A stretch of 63,559 nt of DNA from an uncultured Allobosea sp. (GTDB taxonomy: Bacteria > Pseudomonadota > Alphaproteobacteria > Rhizobiales > Beijerinckiaceae), in assembly GCF_945957345.1 (NCBI RefSeq), contig NZ_CAMFKW010000034.1:1-63559 (forward strand), given 5' to 3'. Shown one piece after another: positions 26,349 to 35,363 of this stretch (its first letter is position 1; each line of letters begins with the position of its first letter). The translations under genes and the position numbers were made by a program. The notes beneath the pieces were generated by a model. The model did not search any database and was not told the DNA's origin. It worked only from the letters and a program-made list of their open reading frames with translations.

Positions 26349-29300
26349 GACCTGAATGCTCCCTCGGTAGAGGCAATGCCCTCGCCGGCTGCCAGCGCCG
26401 CAAGCGCATCATCGAGGCGCGCGGCGTCCAGTTCGAAACAGGAGAGGCTCGCCGTATAGATCGCCAGGGCCCGCACCTGACGGCCCGGATAGATCTCCCG
26501 CATCAGCGCGGCATAAGCGGCGAGCTGGGCGATCGTCGTGACGGGGATCGCATCGACCTCGCGCGGCGGCCGGGCCGTCGTCTTGAAATCGGCGACGATG
26601 ACGCTGTCGGGGGTGACGGCCAGCCGGTCGATCCGTCCGGACACGGCGCGGGTTTCGCCATCCGGCAAGCGGATCGAACCAGCCACGGGGACCTCCGCCA
26701 AAGCCTCCGGGGAAAAGAGCCCGGTCAATGCCGGTGCCGCCAGCAATTGCAAGGCATCGGCCACGATGGTCGCCCGCCTTTCAGGCCGCAGGGCCCCGCC
26801 GCGCGCTTCCGCGAGGGCCTCCGCCGTCGCGGGACGGCGGGCCTCGGGAACGCCTGGCAGGACCTGCAAAAGCAGATGCGCCAGCCGGCCTGCCGCCGCC
26901 GCTTCGGCCAGGAAGGGGCCATCGCCAGGCCGCTCCTCGCCATCGGCGGCGGTCAGTGCGCTCGACGGCTTCAGCGGCGGCAGGGGCTCGGCCTCGCGGA
27001 TGACCCGCCTGGCCAGCCAATCCGGCACGGCAAGATGCTTTGCTTCGCCTTCCGACCGGCTGGTCTCTTCCTCTATCGATGACGGCGCCGAAACCATGAA
27101 GCGCAGAACTGCCTCGTCGCCTTCGCCAAGCTGCTGCAAGCCGGCATCCGACTGCATCAATCCCTGCTCGATCATCGCGTACCAGCTTCCGGGCGGCGCC
27201 TCGCCCTTGGGCTGCGCTCCGCAGACGATCAGGCGGTCCTCGGCGCGGGTCATCGCGACGTAGAGCAAGCGGTGATGCTCCTCGACCATCTGCCCGACCA
27301 CCTCAGCCTTGGCCGCTTCGGTCGCCGATACGTCCTCCGCGGAGGCCGGCGGCCAGAGCGGCACGAGCCCGCCGGATGGCGCGCGCACCGCCAGAATCTT
27401 CGGTAGGCGCCGGGCTCCGGGCTCGACGCCGAGGTCGGCGAGGATGACGATCTTCGCTTCCAGACCCTTCGAACCATGCACGGTCATGACGCGGACCTCG
27501 CCGGCGCTGGCCGAGAGATCGCGCTTCACATCGGCGGCGCTGCCCGCGACATGCTGGAGGAAGCCGGCGAGCGAGGGGCCGGAGCGGCGCTCGTGATCGA
27601 GTGCCGCGTTGAGGAAGGCATCGAGCGCGTCGCCGGCTTCGGCACCGAGCCGGGCCAATGCGAGATTGCGCCCGCCACCCGGGCCGAGCAGATCGGCGAA
27701 GAAGCGGAACGGCCCCTGCCGCCCGGCCTGCTGCGTCCAGCGCACAAGCTTCGCTTCGGCAGCGGCATAGCGCGGCTCGCCGGCCGCGGCTTCCTGCAAG
27801 GCGTCGCGCAGCGAGCCCTTGCGGTTCGGCGCGAGGCGAAGCAGGTCATCGTCGTCGAGATCGATCAGCGGCGTCTTGAGCGCGGTCGCAAGCGTCAGGT
27901 CGTCATCCGGCAGGAGCAGGGCGCGGCCGAGCACGACGAGGTCCTCCACCGCCGGATGCTCGGCCAGCGTCAGCCGGTCGCGGCCGGCGACGGGAACATC
28001 GGCATCCTTCAGCGCCTTGACGATCGCCTCGAACAGCGCGCCGCGCTGGCGCAGCAGGATCATCACGTCGCCGGCCGCGAAGGGATGGCCGAGATCGTCG
28101 CGGCGGTCGCGATGCCAGCGCTGCAAGGTGCGGGCGATGCGCTCAGCGAGCTTGACCGTGCCGCTGCGCCGCTCCGGCGCATCGACCGGCGTCGTCCAGG
28201 CATCGGGCGGCTCGCCAGTGTCGTTGGCGGCCAGCGGCCAGATATCGACCGTGCCCGGCGCGTTGCGGCGGACGGTATCGTGGATTTCCGGCCGTTCCGC
28301 GCCGTCGAAGACCAGACCCCGCGCATGCTCGGGCAAGGCGAAGACGGCATCGACCGCCTGCATGATGTCCGGCGCCGAGCGGAAGGAGGTGTTCAGGCTG
28401 ATCGCCTCGAAATCCCGCTCCGCCGCCCGGATGCGGTTGCCCAGGGCGCGGCGCTCCTCGCCGAACGCGGAGGGGGCCGCACCTTGAAAGCCGTAGATCG
28501 ACTGCTTCTCGTCGCCGACGACGAAGATGGTGCGTGGTTTCGCCCGGAGATCGCCGCCACTGGTGAATTCCTCGGCGAGCTTGCGCAGGATTGCCCATTG
28601 CGCCTCGCCAGTATCCTGCGCCTCGTCGAGCAGGATGTGGTCGATGCCGGCATCGAGCTTGTAGAGCACCCAGGCGGCCTCGACCCGCTCCAGCAGCGAA
28701 CGCGTGCGCGCGATCAGGTCGTCGTAGTCGAGCAGCGAGCGCAGGCTTTTCTGGCGCTGGTAGGAGGCGAGCATGCGCGTCACCAGCAAAGCGAGCGCCG
28801 CACTGCGGTCGCGGATCGCGACGGCGTTCAATTGCTCGGAAGCGGAGAGCAGGCAGGTGGCGAGATCCTCCAGCGTAGCAAGCAGGGCGCCATCGAACTC
28901 GGATTTGCCCTTGCCGCGGATATTGGCGTTGATCGTGCCCTCGGCCGTGATGAAACCGCGCCGGCAGAAGCTCACGGGATCGCCGTCATCCTGCCCGGAA
29001 AGGAGCGTGCGCAAGTTCGTCGCGAAATTCTGGCGCGTGGCGCTACCGGCCTGAAGCGCCCCGATCAGCGCATGCAATCCCGGCAACGACGCCAGATCGG
29101 CGCGGAAGCTCGCCCTGATAGCATCGGCCGACAGGTCAGGCGCGATGCCGAGGAAGGCGGCGATACCAGCCTTGACAGCGTTCGCTTCGCGGGCACGGCC
29201 GTTTTCATCGCTGAACAGGGCGCGCTGGCGCAGCGCCTCCTGGAACATGGTCTCGAAACTGTCCTGCGCCGCGAGCCGCGCGAGCAGGTCGAGCGCACGC

Positions 29301-29839
29301 GCCTCCGGCCCATTCGGCTCGGCCGCGACGTGAGCGAGCAATTCACGGCGCGCCGCGCGCAGCATCTCGGCCTGCGCGAGATCATCGGCGACCTCGAAGC
29401 GCGGCGGCACATTGGCCTCGAAGGGCGCCGCCTGCAGGACGCGCGTGCAGAAGGCGTGGATGGTCTCGATGCGCAACCCGCCCGGCGTTTCCAGGGCCTG
29501 TGCGAAAAGCCGGCGCGCCTTGGCGCGCTCGGTCGGGGTCGACGCCTCGCCGGTCAGTCTCGCCAGCTCACGCCCCAGCGCCTCATCCGAAAGCGTCGCC
29601 CAGTTGCTCAGCGCCTTGAAGATGCGGTTCGCCATGTTGGCGGCCGCGGCCTTGGTATAGGTGATGCAGAGCATCCGGCTGGGCGCGACATCGTCGAGCA
29701 GCAGCCTGAGCACGCGATTGACCAGCACATGGGTCTTACCCGAGCCGGCATTGGCCGAGACCCAGGCGGAGAGGCCTGGATCGGCGGCCTGAGCCTGGCG
29801 CTGATTGGTCAGCGGCGGAACGATCCAGCCGGGCTTCAT
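26345..29839 (-). CDS. addA: Double-strand break repair helicase-nuclease AddA
   Basis: 1164 residues from ATG 29839, which overlaps the addB stop; a longer frame to 29878 exists but lacks homology. UvrD-type helicase: Walker A AGSGKT (residues 31-36), motif II LLDEAQDTGEAQW, motif III VGDEKQSIYGFQGA. The C-terminal PD-(D/E)XK nuclease carries VIVADFKTTARPP and QLAAYAALM. With AddB it resects DNA ends for RecA loading, the alphaproteobacterial equivalent of RecBCD. Confidence 0.95.
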   Translation of the reverse strand: MKPGWIVPPLTNQRQAQAADPGLSAWVSANAGSGKTHVLVNRVLRLLLDDVAPSRMLCITYTKAAAANMANRIFKALSNWATLSDEALGRELARLTGEASTPTERAKARRLFAQALETPGGLRIETIHAFCTRVLQAAPFEANVPPRFEVADDLAQAEMLRAARRELLAHVAAEPNGPEARALDLLARLAAQDSFETMFQEALRQRALFSDENGRAREANAVKAGIAAFLGIAPDLSADAIRASFRADLASLPGLHALIGALQAGSATRQNFATNLRTLLSGQDDGDPVSFCRRGFITAEGTINANIRGKGKSEFDGALLATLEDLATCLLSASEQLNAVAIRDRSAALALLVTRMLASYQRQKSLRSLLDYDDLIARTRSLLERVEAAWVLYKLDAGIDHILLDEAQDTGEAQWAILRKLAEEFTSGGDLRAKPRTIFVVGDEKQSIYGFQGAAPSAFGEERRALGNRIRAAERDFEAISLNTSFRSAPDIMQAVDAVFALPEHARGLVFDGAERPEIHDTVRRNAPGTVDIWPLAANDTGEPPDAWTTPVDAPERRSGTVKLAERIARTLQRWHRDRRDDLGHPFAAGDVMILLRQRGALFEAIVKALKDADVPVAGRDRLTLAEHPAVEDLVVLGRALLLPDDDLTLATALKTPLIDLDDDDLLRLAPNRKGSLRDALQEAAAGEPRYAAAEAKLVRWTQQAGRQGPFRFFADLLGPGGGRNLALARLGAEAGDALDAFLNAALDHERRSGPSLAGFLQHVAGSAADVKRDLSASAGEVRVMTVHGSKGLEAKIVILADLGVEPGARRLPKILAVRAPSGGLVPLWPPASAEDVSATEAAKAEVVGQMVEEHHRLLYVAMTRAEDRLIVCGAQPKGEAPPGSWYAMIEQGLMQSDAGLQQLGEGDEAVLRFMVSAPSSIEEETSRSEGEAKHLAVPDWLARRVIREAEPLPPLKPSSALTAADGEERPGDGPFLAEAAAAGRLAHLLLQVLPGVPEARRPATAEALAEARGGALRPERRATIVADALQLLAAPALTGLFSPEALAEVPVAGSIRLPDGETRAVSGRIDRLAVTPDSVIVADFKTTARPPREVDAIPVTTIAQLAAYAALMREIYPGRQVRALAIYTASLSCFELDAARLDDALAALAAGEGIASTEGAFRS

Positions 29840-32800
29840 GCCTCGCCCCCCTCGTCCCCGCCCGGCGCGGCCGACCATTCCTTGACGCGGGCCAGATGGT
29901 CATAGGGGCTGGCGTAGCGGATGTAGTCCGGCGCACGGCGCGAGACGAAGGGCTCGCGGCCGGAGCGCAGGCGGTCGAGATATTCCAGAAGGTACTCGAG
30001 ATGGCGCGCGGCGACATCGGCCAGGGTCTCGTCGCCGAACTTGAGCGGCGCGCTCGCTCCCCAACCTTTCGGGTCGTGGTGGAGCTTGACGTAGAGCACA
30101 TCGTCGACCGGCAGCGGCCCGGAGAGCCCCTTGAAGCCGGCGCGCGCCGCCAGGTCGGCTTCCAGCGTCAATTGCGGGGCAAAGCCCTTCTCGACCTGCT
30201 TCTTGGAGGGCGGTGCACCGGTCTTGAAATCGACGATGCGCAGCGAGGGCGCGCGCGTCAGCTCGATCCGATCAGCCTTGCCGCTCAGACGGAATTCGCT
30301 GCCGTCGGCGAGCGGGAAGCTCGCGGCCGTAAAGAGCTCGACGCCGATGCGGCCGATATCGGCGCGCCGGCTCTCCTCCCATCGGATAAAATGGCCAGCA
30401 GTCAACAGGAAGCGCGGCCACCAGAAGGCCCTGACCTCCGGCACGTCGTCGTAGGCGCGGAAGAGCCGCGTGCCGATCCCGACCAGTTGCCCCAACGCGT
30501 CGGCCGGCAAGTCGTGAGGATAGGTCGTGGTGAATTCCTCGACGATGCCGTGCAGCAGCTTGCCGCGGTCCTGTGCGGTCGGGTCGGCGACGAGATCGTC
30601 GAGCGCGTCGAGCTTCAGGATCTTGCGGGCGTGGATCTGATAGGGGTCGCGGTAGAGCGTCTCGACTTCGGTGACGCTGAGCGAGAGCGGCTGGAGATCG
30701 CGCGGCGGGCGGGGCGCCGGGCGGCCGATCGGCTTGGCATCCGCGGCGGCGCTCAGCACGCCAGCCAACGCCCGCAGCTTTGCGCCTTCGTCCACGGCCT
30801 TCGTCCAGACCGATTGCGGCGTCACGGCCTGCAGGCGCTGCCAGAAGCGCGATGCGATGGTCTCGGACTCGCCGGCCTTGCGTGGACGCGTCAGCGTGAC
30901 CTGCGGCGCCAGTGCGGCCATGACGAAATCATGCGCGGTCTGGCCGATGCGGCGTTCCGGCGGCGACAGGCCGAGCTCGGCGCGCATCGGCCGGTTGATG
31001 AAGGAATCGGTCGTGGTCTGCGGCGGCCAGACGGTCTCGTTCAGGCCGCCGAGGACGACATGGTCTGCTTCCAGCAAACGCGCTTCGAGCAGGCCCCAGA
31101 TCGCGACGCGCGGATAGGCGGGCGCTGCGCGCTTGACCACAGTCTCGGCCAGCAGACCGTCCAAGATCGCGACGAAATCCCGTGCCGTGCCGTTCGGGGG
31201 CATGACGGCTTCCGCACCGGCCAACTCGTCGAAGAGGCCGGAGAGCGCCTCGCCATCCGGGCCGACAAAGGCGAGCGGCGTGCCGGCCTCGCTCAAGCTA
31301 AAAGCGGTGACCGCCGCACGCGCTGTCGCGACGACCGATGCGAGTGTCGGAGTCTCGGTAGCGAATGCCTCGCGCAAGGCGGTGCTGGCTGCGCCAAGCG
31401 CATGCAACACCTTTGCGGCGGCAGCCTGATCCTCAGCAGCCAATCGCTTACGCGGCTGCGGGACATGCCCGCCGTCGCGGATGGCCTCCCAGTTGCCGAG
31501 AGCAGCCTCCAGGCCCGCCATCCCACGGCCCACGGCCTGACCACGCCATGTCCCGATCTCGAGCGCAGCCGCGCCCTGCGCCAGCACATCCCGACCGAGC
31601 CCGAGCCGGCAGAGCGGATGGGCCAGCAGCGGCACCAGCGCGACCGGCGCCATCTCGGCCAGCACCGCTTCGAGGATCAGCCGCAGCAGCGAACCGGCGG
31701 GCCAGCGTCCAAGCGGCAGGCCGGCGGAATCGTCGACCTCAACGCCCCAGCGCTTGAGTTCGACGGCAACGCGTTCGGCAAGACCGCGATCCGGCGTCAC
31801 CAACGCCGCGTGGGCGCCGGAGCGCTCCAATGTCGCGCGCAAGGCGATGGCGACGATCAACGCCTCCTCGCGCTCGTCGGCGGCTTCGACGACGCGCAGG
31901 CCTTCGAATCCCTCGGCCGCCACCGCGTCCGGGATGCGCGCGCCGAGATCGGACCAGAGCTCGGTGACCGATGCCGGCAGCATCGCCTCGCGCAACAGCG
32001 CCGCCCTCGCCCCAAGCGCCGGGTCGGGCTGCGAGAGCTCGCGCACATCGTCGCGGACGGCTTCGAGCGTCTCCATCAGGTGGTGCAGGGCCGCTTGCGG
32101 ATGGGAGGGGGCGGGCTCCCTTGCGATCGCATCCCAGGCGCGCTGCTCCAGCCCGAGATCGATGCCGGGCAGGACCACGGCTCCGTTCGGCAAGCGGGCG
32201 ATGGCCGCGAGCAGGCGCGCGGTCGCGGGCACAGTACCGGTCGAGCCGGCGGCGATGATCGGCGCTGTCGCGCCACCGCCGATGAGCCTGTCCCGCTCGG
32301 CCGCGAGCATGCGATTGCGGAAGGTGGCCGGATCGCAGGCTCCACGCTCGGCCAGGATTTCGGGCCAGGCTTCGCCGAGAATGGCGAGGAAGCCGGCATT
32401 GAGCTGCCAGACTTGGTCGAAGCGGGCCGCGTCGAGCGAGGCCAGCCGTTCGACCGGGACGCCCTCGGTCTGCATCTGGTCGAGCAGAGCGGCAAGATCG
32501 CCGGCGAGCCCATAGGCCTCGGCCAGCGTCGCCGGCACGAGGGCGGGCTCGGACGGATCGAGCCGGAGATGTTTGCGGTTGGCCGTGCGGCCCCAGGCAT
32601 CGACGAGACGCGTCAGCAGCATGCGGCGTTCGAGCGGCGCGATCGGGACGACGCGCTCCTCTGCCCAGGCACCGGCGCCGATCAAGGCCGTCTCGGCCTC
32701 GTCGACATCGCCGAGCGGGACGATGCGCGGCAGGAGCAGCGGCTTACCGCCGAGTTTTCCGGCGAGGATCGCGGCGAAGGCGCGGGCGGCGCGGCGCGTC

Positions 32801-32943
32801 GGCAGATAGAGCGTCGTTCGCGCCATCGCGGCGGGATCGGCGGGGTCATGGACCGGCCCGAGCCGGCCATCCAGCATCGCCTGCGCCAGCACCTCCAGAA
32901 AGGGCGCACCGACCGGGATGCTGAACAGGTTGAGCTCAGGCAT
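29836..32943 (-). CDS. addB: Double-strand break repair protein AddB
   Basis: 1035 residues from ATG 32943 (MPELNLFSIPVGAPFLEVLA), overlapping the end of murU by 8 nt; an upstream extension inside murU has no homology. YLPTRRAARAF corresponds to the degenerate N-terminal ATPase region. The C-terminal nuclease domain is seen as RGKLLHGIVEEF and SLRIVDFKTGAPPSKKQVEK followed by the QLTLEA motif. It partners AddA. Confidence 0.94.
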   Translation of the reverse strand: MPELNLFSIPVGAPFLEVLAQAMLDGRLGPVHDPADPAAMARTTLYLPTRRAARAFAAILAGKLGGKPLLLPRIVPLGDVDEAETALIGAGAWAEERVVPIAPLERRMLLTRLVDAWGRTANRKHLRLDPSEPALVPATLAEAYGLAGDLAALLDQMQTEGVPVERLASLDAARFDQVWQLNAGFLAILGEAWPEILAERGACDPATFRNRMLAAERDRLIGGGATAPIIAAGSTGTVPATARLLAAIARLPNGAVVLPGIDLGLEQRAWDAIAREPAPSHPQAALHHLMETLEAVRDDVRELSQPDPALGARAALLREAMLPASVTELWSDLGARIPDAVAAEGFEGLRVVEAADEREEALIVAIALRATLERSGAHAALVTPDRGLAERVAVELKRWGVEVDDSAGLPLGRWPAGSLLRLILEAVLAEMAPVALVPLLAHPLCRLGLGRDVLAQGAAALEIGTWRGQAVGRGMAGLEAALGNWEAIRDGGHVPQPRKRLAAEDQAAAAKVLHALGAASTALREAFATETPTLASVVATARAAVTAFSLSEAGTPLAFVGPDGEALSGLFDELAGAEAVMPPNGTARDFVAILDGLLAETVVKRAAPAYPRVAIWGLLEARLLEADHVVLGGLNETVWPPQTTTDSFINRPMRAELGLSPPERRIGQTAHDFVMAALAPQVTLTRPRKAGESETIASRFWQRLQAVTPQSVWTKAVDEGAKLRALAGVLSAAADAKPIGRPAPRPPRDLQPLSLSVTEVETLYRDPYQIHARKILKLDALDDLVADPTAQDRGKLLHGIVEEFTTTYPHDLPADALGQLVGIGTRLFRAYDDVPEVRAFWWPRFLLTAGHFIRWEESRRADIGRIGVELFTAASFPLADGSEFRLSGKADRIELTRAPSLRIVDFKTGAPPSKKQVEKGFAPQLTLEADLAARAGFKGLSGPLPVDDVLYVKLHHDPKGWGASAPLKFGDETLADVAARHLEYLLEYLDRLRSGREPFVSRRAPDYIRYASPYDHLARVKEWSAAPGGDEGGEA

Positions 32944-33676
32944 CGACCGGCTGAGCGGCTGCGAAGGCGGCCTCGGCCGGCGCGATCGCCTCCGGCCGGT
33001 CGACATGGAGCCAGCGGCCTTCGAGGACATGGCCGGAGAGGCGGCCCCGCGCAATAGCGCGGTCGAAGAGCAGGTTGAACGAAAACGAGGCCGGGGTATC
33101 CACGAAGAAGCCCGGCGTGACGATCGCGATGCCGGCATAGACATAAGGCGCGTTCGCCGCGGCGCCGCGGCGCGTCAGGCGGCCGGCCTCGTCACGGAAG
33201 AAATCGCCGGGACCGTTGAAGCCGACGCTGCTCTCGCGCTCGGCCAGCAGCAGCAGCATGTCCATCGTCTCGCCGTCCCAGGCCGAAGCCATCGCGCCGA
33301 AATTGGAGACGCCCTGCTCGCTCCAGAGTGAATCCGAGTTGACGCTGAAGAAGGGGTCGTCGCCGAGCAGCGGCAAGGCTTTCTTGGCGCCGCCGCCGGT
33401 TTCGAGCAATTCGCCGCGTTCGTCCGAGATCGTGATGCGCGGGCGCGTCCGGCCGGCGAGATGCGCCTCGACCTGCCCGGCGAGGTGATGAACGTTGACG
33501 ACGGCGTCCTCGACGCCGGCATCGGCCAGCCGGTCGAGCGCGTGATCTAGCATCGCCTTGCCGCCGATCTTGACCAGCGGCTTGGGCAACGTGTCGGTGA
33601 TCGGGCGCATGCGCTGCCCGAGGCCGGCCGCCAGCACGATCGCCCGGCGGATCGGCGGCGAAGCGGTTGTGGTCAC
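32936..33676 (-). CDS. murU: N-acetylmuramate-1-phosphate uridylyltransferase (MurU-type nucleotidyltransferase)
   Basis: 246 residues from GTG 33676. The frame is open to 33745, but those codons lie inside a palindromic repeat, so the longer start is rejected. Nucleotidyltransferase signature AIVLAAGLGQRMRPITDTLP followed by KPLVKIGGKAML; the NSDSLW motif binds the metal. In the peptidoglycan recycling pathway AmgK makes MurNAc-1-P and MurU makes UDP-MurNAc. The adjacent kinase-domain gene supports this role over mannose-1-phosphate guanylyltransferase. Confidence 0.82.
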   Translation of the reverse strand: MTTTASPPIRRAIVLAAGLGQRMRPITDTLPKPLVKIGGKAMLDHALDRLADAGVEDAVVNVHHLAGQVEAHLAGRTRPRITISDERGELLETGGGAKKALPLLGDDPFFSVNSDSLWSEQGVSNFGAMASAWDGETMDMLLLLAERESSVGFNGPGDFFRDEAGRLTRRGAAANAPYVYAGIAIVTPGFFVDTPASFSFNLLFDRAIARGRLSGHVLEGRWLHVDRPEAIAPAEAAFAAAQPVDA

Positions 33677-33715
33677 GCGAATCTCCCGAAACAGGCGAAT
33701 AGCCTTCCATAGCGC

Positions 33716-33807
33716 GTCATGGTCGGGCTTGTCCCGACCATCCACGTCTTCGTGGCGGCAGTGCGGTGTTCAAGACGTGGATGCTCGCCACACGTGCGAG
33801 CATGACG
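33716..33807. repeat. Palindromic intergenic repeat between tsaE-amgK and murU
   Basis: Begins GTCATGGTCGGG and ends GCGAGCATGAC. It contains three nested pairings: GGTCGGG/CCCGACC, CCACGTCTT/AAGACGTGG and ATGCTCG/CGAGCAT. It has the same GTCAT/ATGAC ends as the repeats at 13.7, 47.0 and 48.2 kb but a different core. It interrupts an otherwise tightly overlapping operon, filling most of the 139-nt gap. Confidence 0.75.
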
Positions 33808-33815
33808 GAGGCTCC

Positions 33816-35363
33816 TCACGGCGCCTCGAACAGCTTCGGCATATGCGCCTGGTACCAGGCCTTCAGCTCTTCGAGGGCGGGGTGGTCGAGATTGCGGCGC
33901 AGATAGCCCTCGATGCGCGGCAAGTGCTTCAGATAGTCCGGCTTGCCGTCGCGCTTGTCGAGGCGGGCGAAGATGCCGGCGATCTTGGTGTTGCGCTGGG
34001 CGCCGAGGATGGCATAGGCGCGGGCGAAACCGGCGAGGTCGAAATCCGGTGTATCGGCCCGGCGGGCGGCGCCATAGGCCGCGAGCAGCCTGAGTTCCAG
34101 CGAAGCCGGCACGTCGACGCGCGCGTCCTGTCCGAGCGAGGCGAGATCATAGGCGGGGTGGCCGAGCACCGCGTCCTGGAAGTCGATCAGGCCGAGCTTG
34201 GCATGGCCCTCACGTCCTTCCAGCCAGATCAGGTTGGGCGAGTGGTAATCGCGCAAGGTCCAGGTCGACGGCTGGGCGAGGATTTCGTCGAAGAGCTTGT
34301 TCCAGATCCGCGCGAACTCGGCCTGCGTCACGGCCGGCAGGGTCACCCCGGCAATATGCGGCGCATACCATTCCAGGATCAGCTCGGTCTCGATCGCCAT
34401 GGCCTGGCGGTCATATTCGGGGATGGTGTGGTCAATCCCCTCGGCCACCGGGAGGATCGCCGGCAGGGTATGGCGGTGGAGATCGGCGAGCAGCCGGGCG
34501 GCTGCCTCGTAGCGCTCCGCGATAGGCTGGCGCTCGGCGTCGATCACGCCCTCGTTGCCGAGATCCTCAAGGACGAGCAGGCCGGTCGTCAGGTCCGCGG
34601 CGAGGATATCCGGAGCCGAATAGCCGAGCGAACGCAGGCCGCGATCCATCGCAACGAAGGATTCGACATTCTCGGCGAGATGGGCGAGCGCGCTATAGGG
34701 CTTGCCGAGGCGGATCGGCGGGCCGTCCGGGCGCGGCGGCGAAATCATGAGGATCGAGGTCTCGCCATTCGGCCGGGTCAGGCGCTCATAGGCGCGCGTC
34801 GAGGCATCGCCCAACATGAAGTCGCGGCGGGCATCGCTCCAGCCGGCAGCGTCGACAAGCCGGCGCGACGCGACCGCAATGGCGAGCCGCTGCTTCCAGA
34901 GCACGCCGCCGGAGAGATCGGCGATGCGGCCGGTTTCGGGATTGTCGGGATCGACATCAAGCACGATGTCGAGACGTCGGGCGGCCGGCAGGCGCGAGCC
35001 AGCCCGATCCGGCCATTCGACCAGCAGGATCAGGCGGTCGATATCCTCGACCAGCCCGATATCGTCGAGTTCGTCGGGCGAGCGTACGCGATAGAGATCG
35101 GCATGCAGGACGGTGCCCTGCCCGATCTCGTAGCTCTGAACCAGCGTGAAGGTCGGGCTCGGCGCCTCCAGCAGCGGATCATTGGCGAGTTCGCGCAGGA
35201 TGGCACGGGCCAGCAGCGACTTGCCGGAACCGAGATGGCCGGAGAGCGCGACGATGTCGCCGGGCTTGAGGATGGCGGCGATATCGGCGGCGAGGCGCAG
35301 CGTCGCCGCCTCGTCCGCCAGCAGAAGCCGGTGCGTGCCGGCCTTGCGGGCTTCTTCCGTCAT
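33816..35363 (-). CDS. Fusion protein: TsaE (t6A tRNA modification ATPase) + AmgK-like sugar kinase
   Basis: 515 residues. Residues 1 to about 160 are TsaE: Walker A SGHLGSGKSLLARAIL, APSPTFTLVQSYE and HADLYR...LLVEWPDR. Residues about 170-515 are an aminoglycoside-phosphotransferase-fold kinase with catalytic loop TWTLRDYHSPNLIWLEG and metal motif LGLIDFQDAVLGHPAYDLAS, matching AmgK, the anomeric MurNAc/GlcNAc kinase. TsaE supports threonylcarbamoyl transfer to tRNA. The kinase domain should feed MurU, the next gene. It overlaps divL by 4 nt. This fusion is, as I recall, common in alphaproteobacteria. Confidence 0.88.
   Translation of the reverse strand: MTEEARKAGTHRLLLADEAATLRLAADIAAILKPGDIVALSGHLGSGKSLLARAILRELANDPLLEAPSPTFTLVQSYEIGQGTVLHADLYRVRSPDELDDIGLVEDIDRLILLVEWPDRAGSRLPAARRLDIVLDVDPDNPETGRIADLSGGVLWKQRLAIAVASRRLVDAAGWSDARRDFMLGDASTRAYERLTRPNGETSILMISPPRPDGPPIRLGKPYSALAHLAENVESFVAMDRGLRSLGYSAPDILAADLTTGLLVLEDLGNEGVIDAERQPIAERYEAAARLLADLHRHTLPAILPVAEGIDHTIPEYDRQAMAIETELILEWYAPHIAGVTLPAVTQAEFARIWNKLFDEILAQPSTWTLRDYHSPNLIWLEGREGHAKLGLIDFQDAVLGHPAYDLASLGQDARVDVPASLELRLLAAYGAARRADTPDFDLAGFARAYAILGAQRNTKIAGIFARLDKRDGKPDYLKHLPRIEGYLRRNLDHPALEELKAWYQAHMPKLFEAP

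Noticed and set aside
27476..33057. Very long plus-strand open frames opposite addA and addB (809 and 1053 codons)
   Set aside because: Antisense shadows of real genes with strong motifs; no recognisable domain or ribosome site of their own.
33677..33745. N-terminal extension of the murU product
   Set aside because: The extra codons (MDGRDKPDHDALW...) are a translation of the palindromic repeat; the GTG at 33676 starts the conserved protein.
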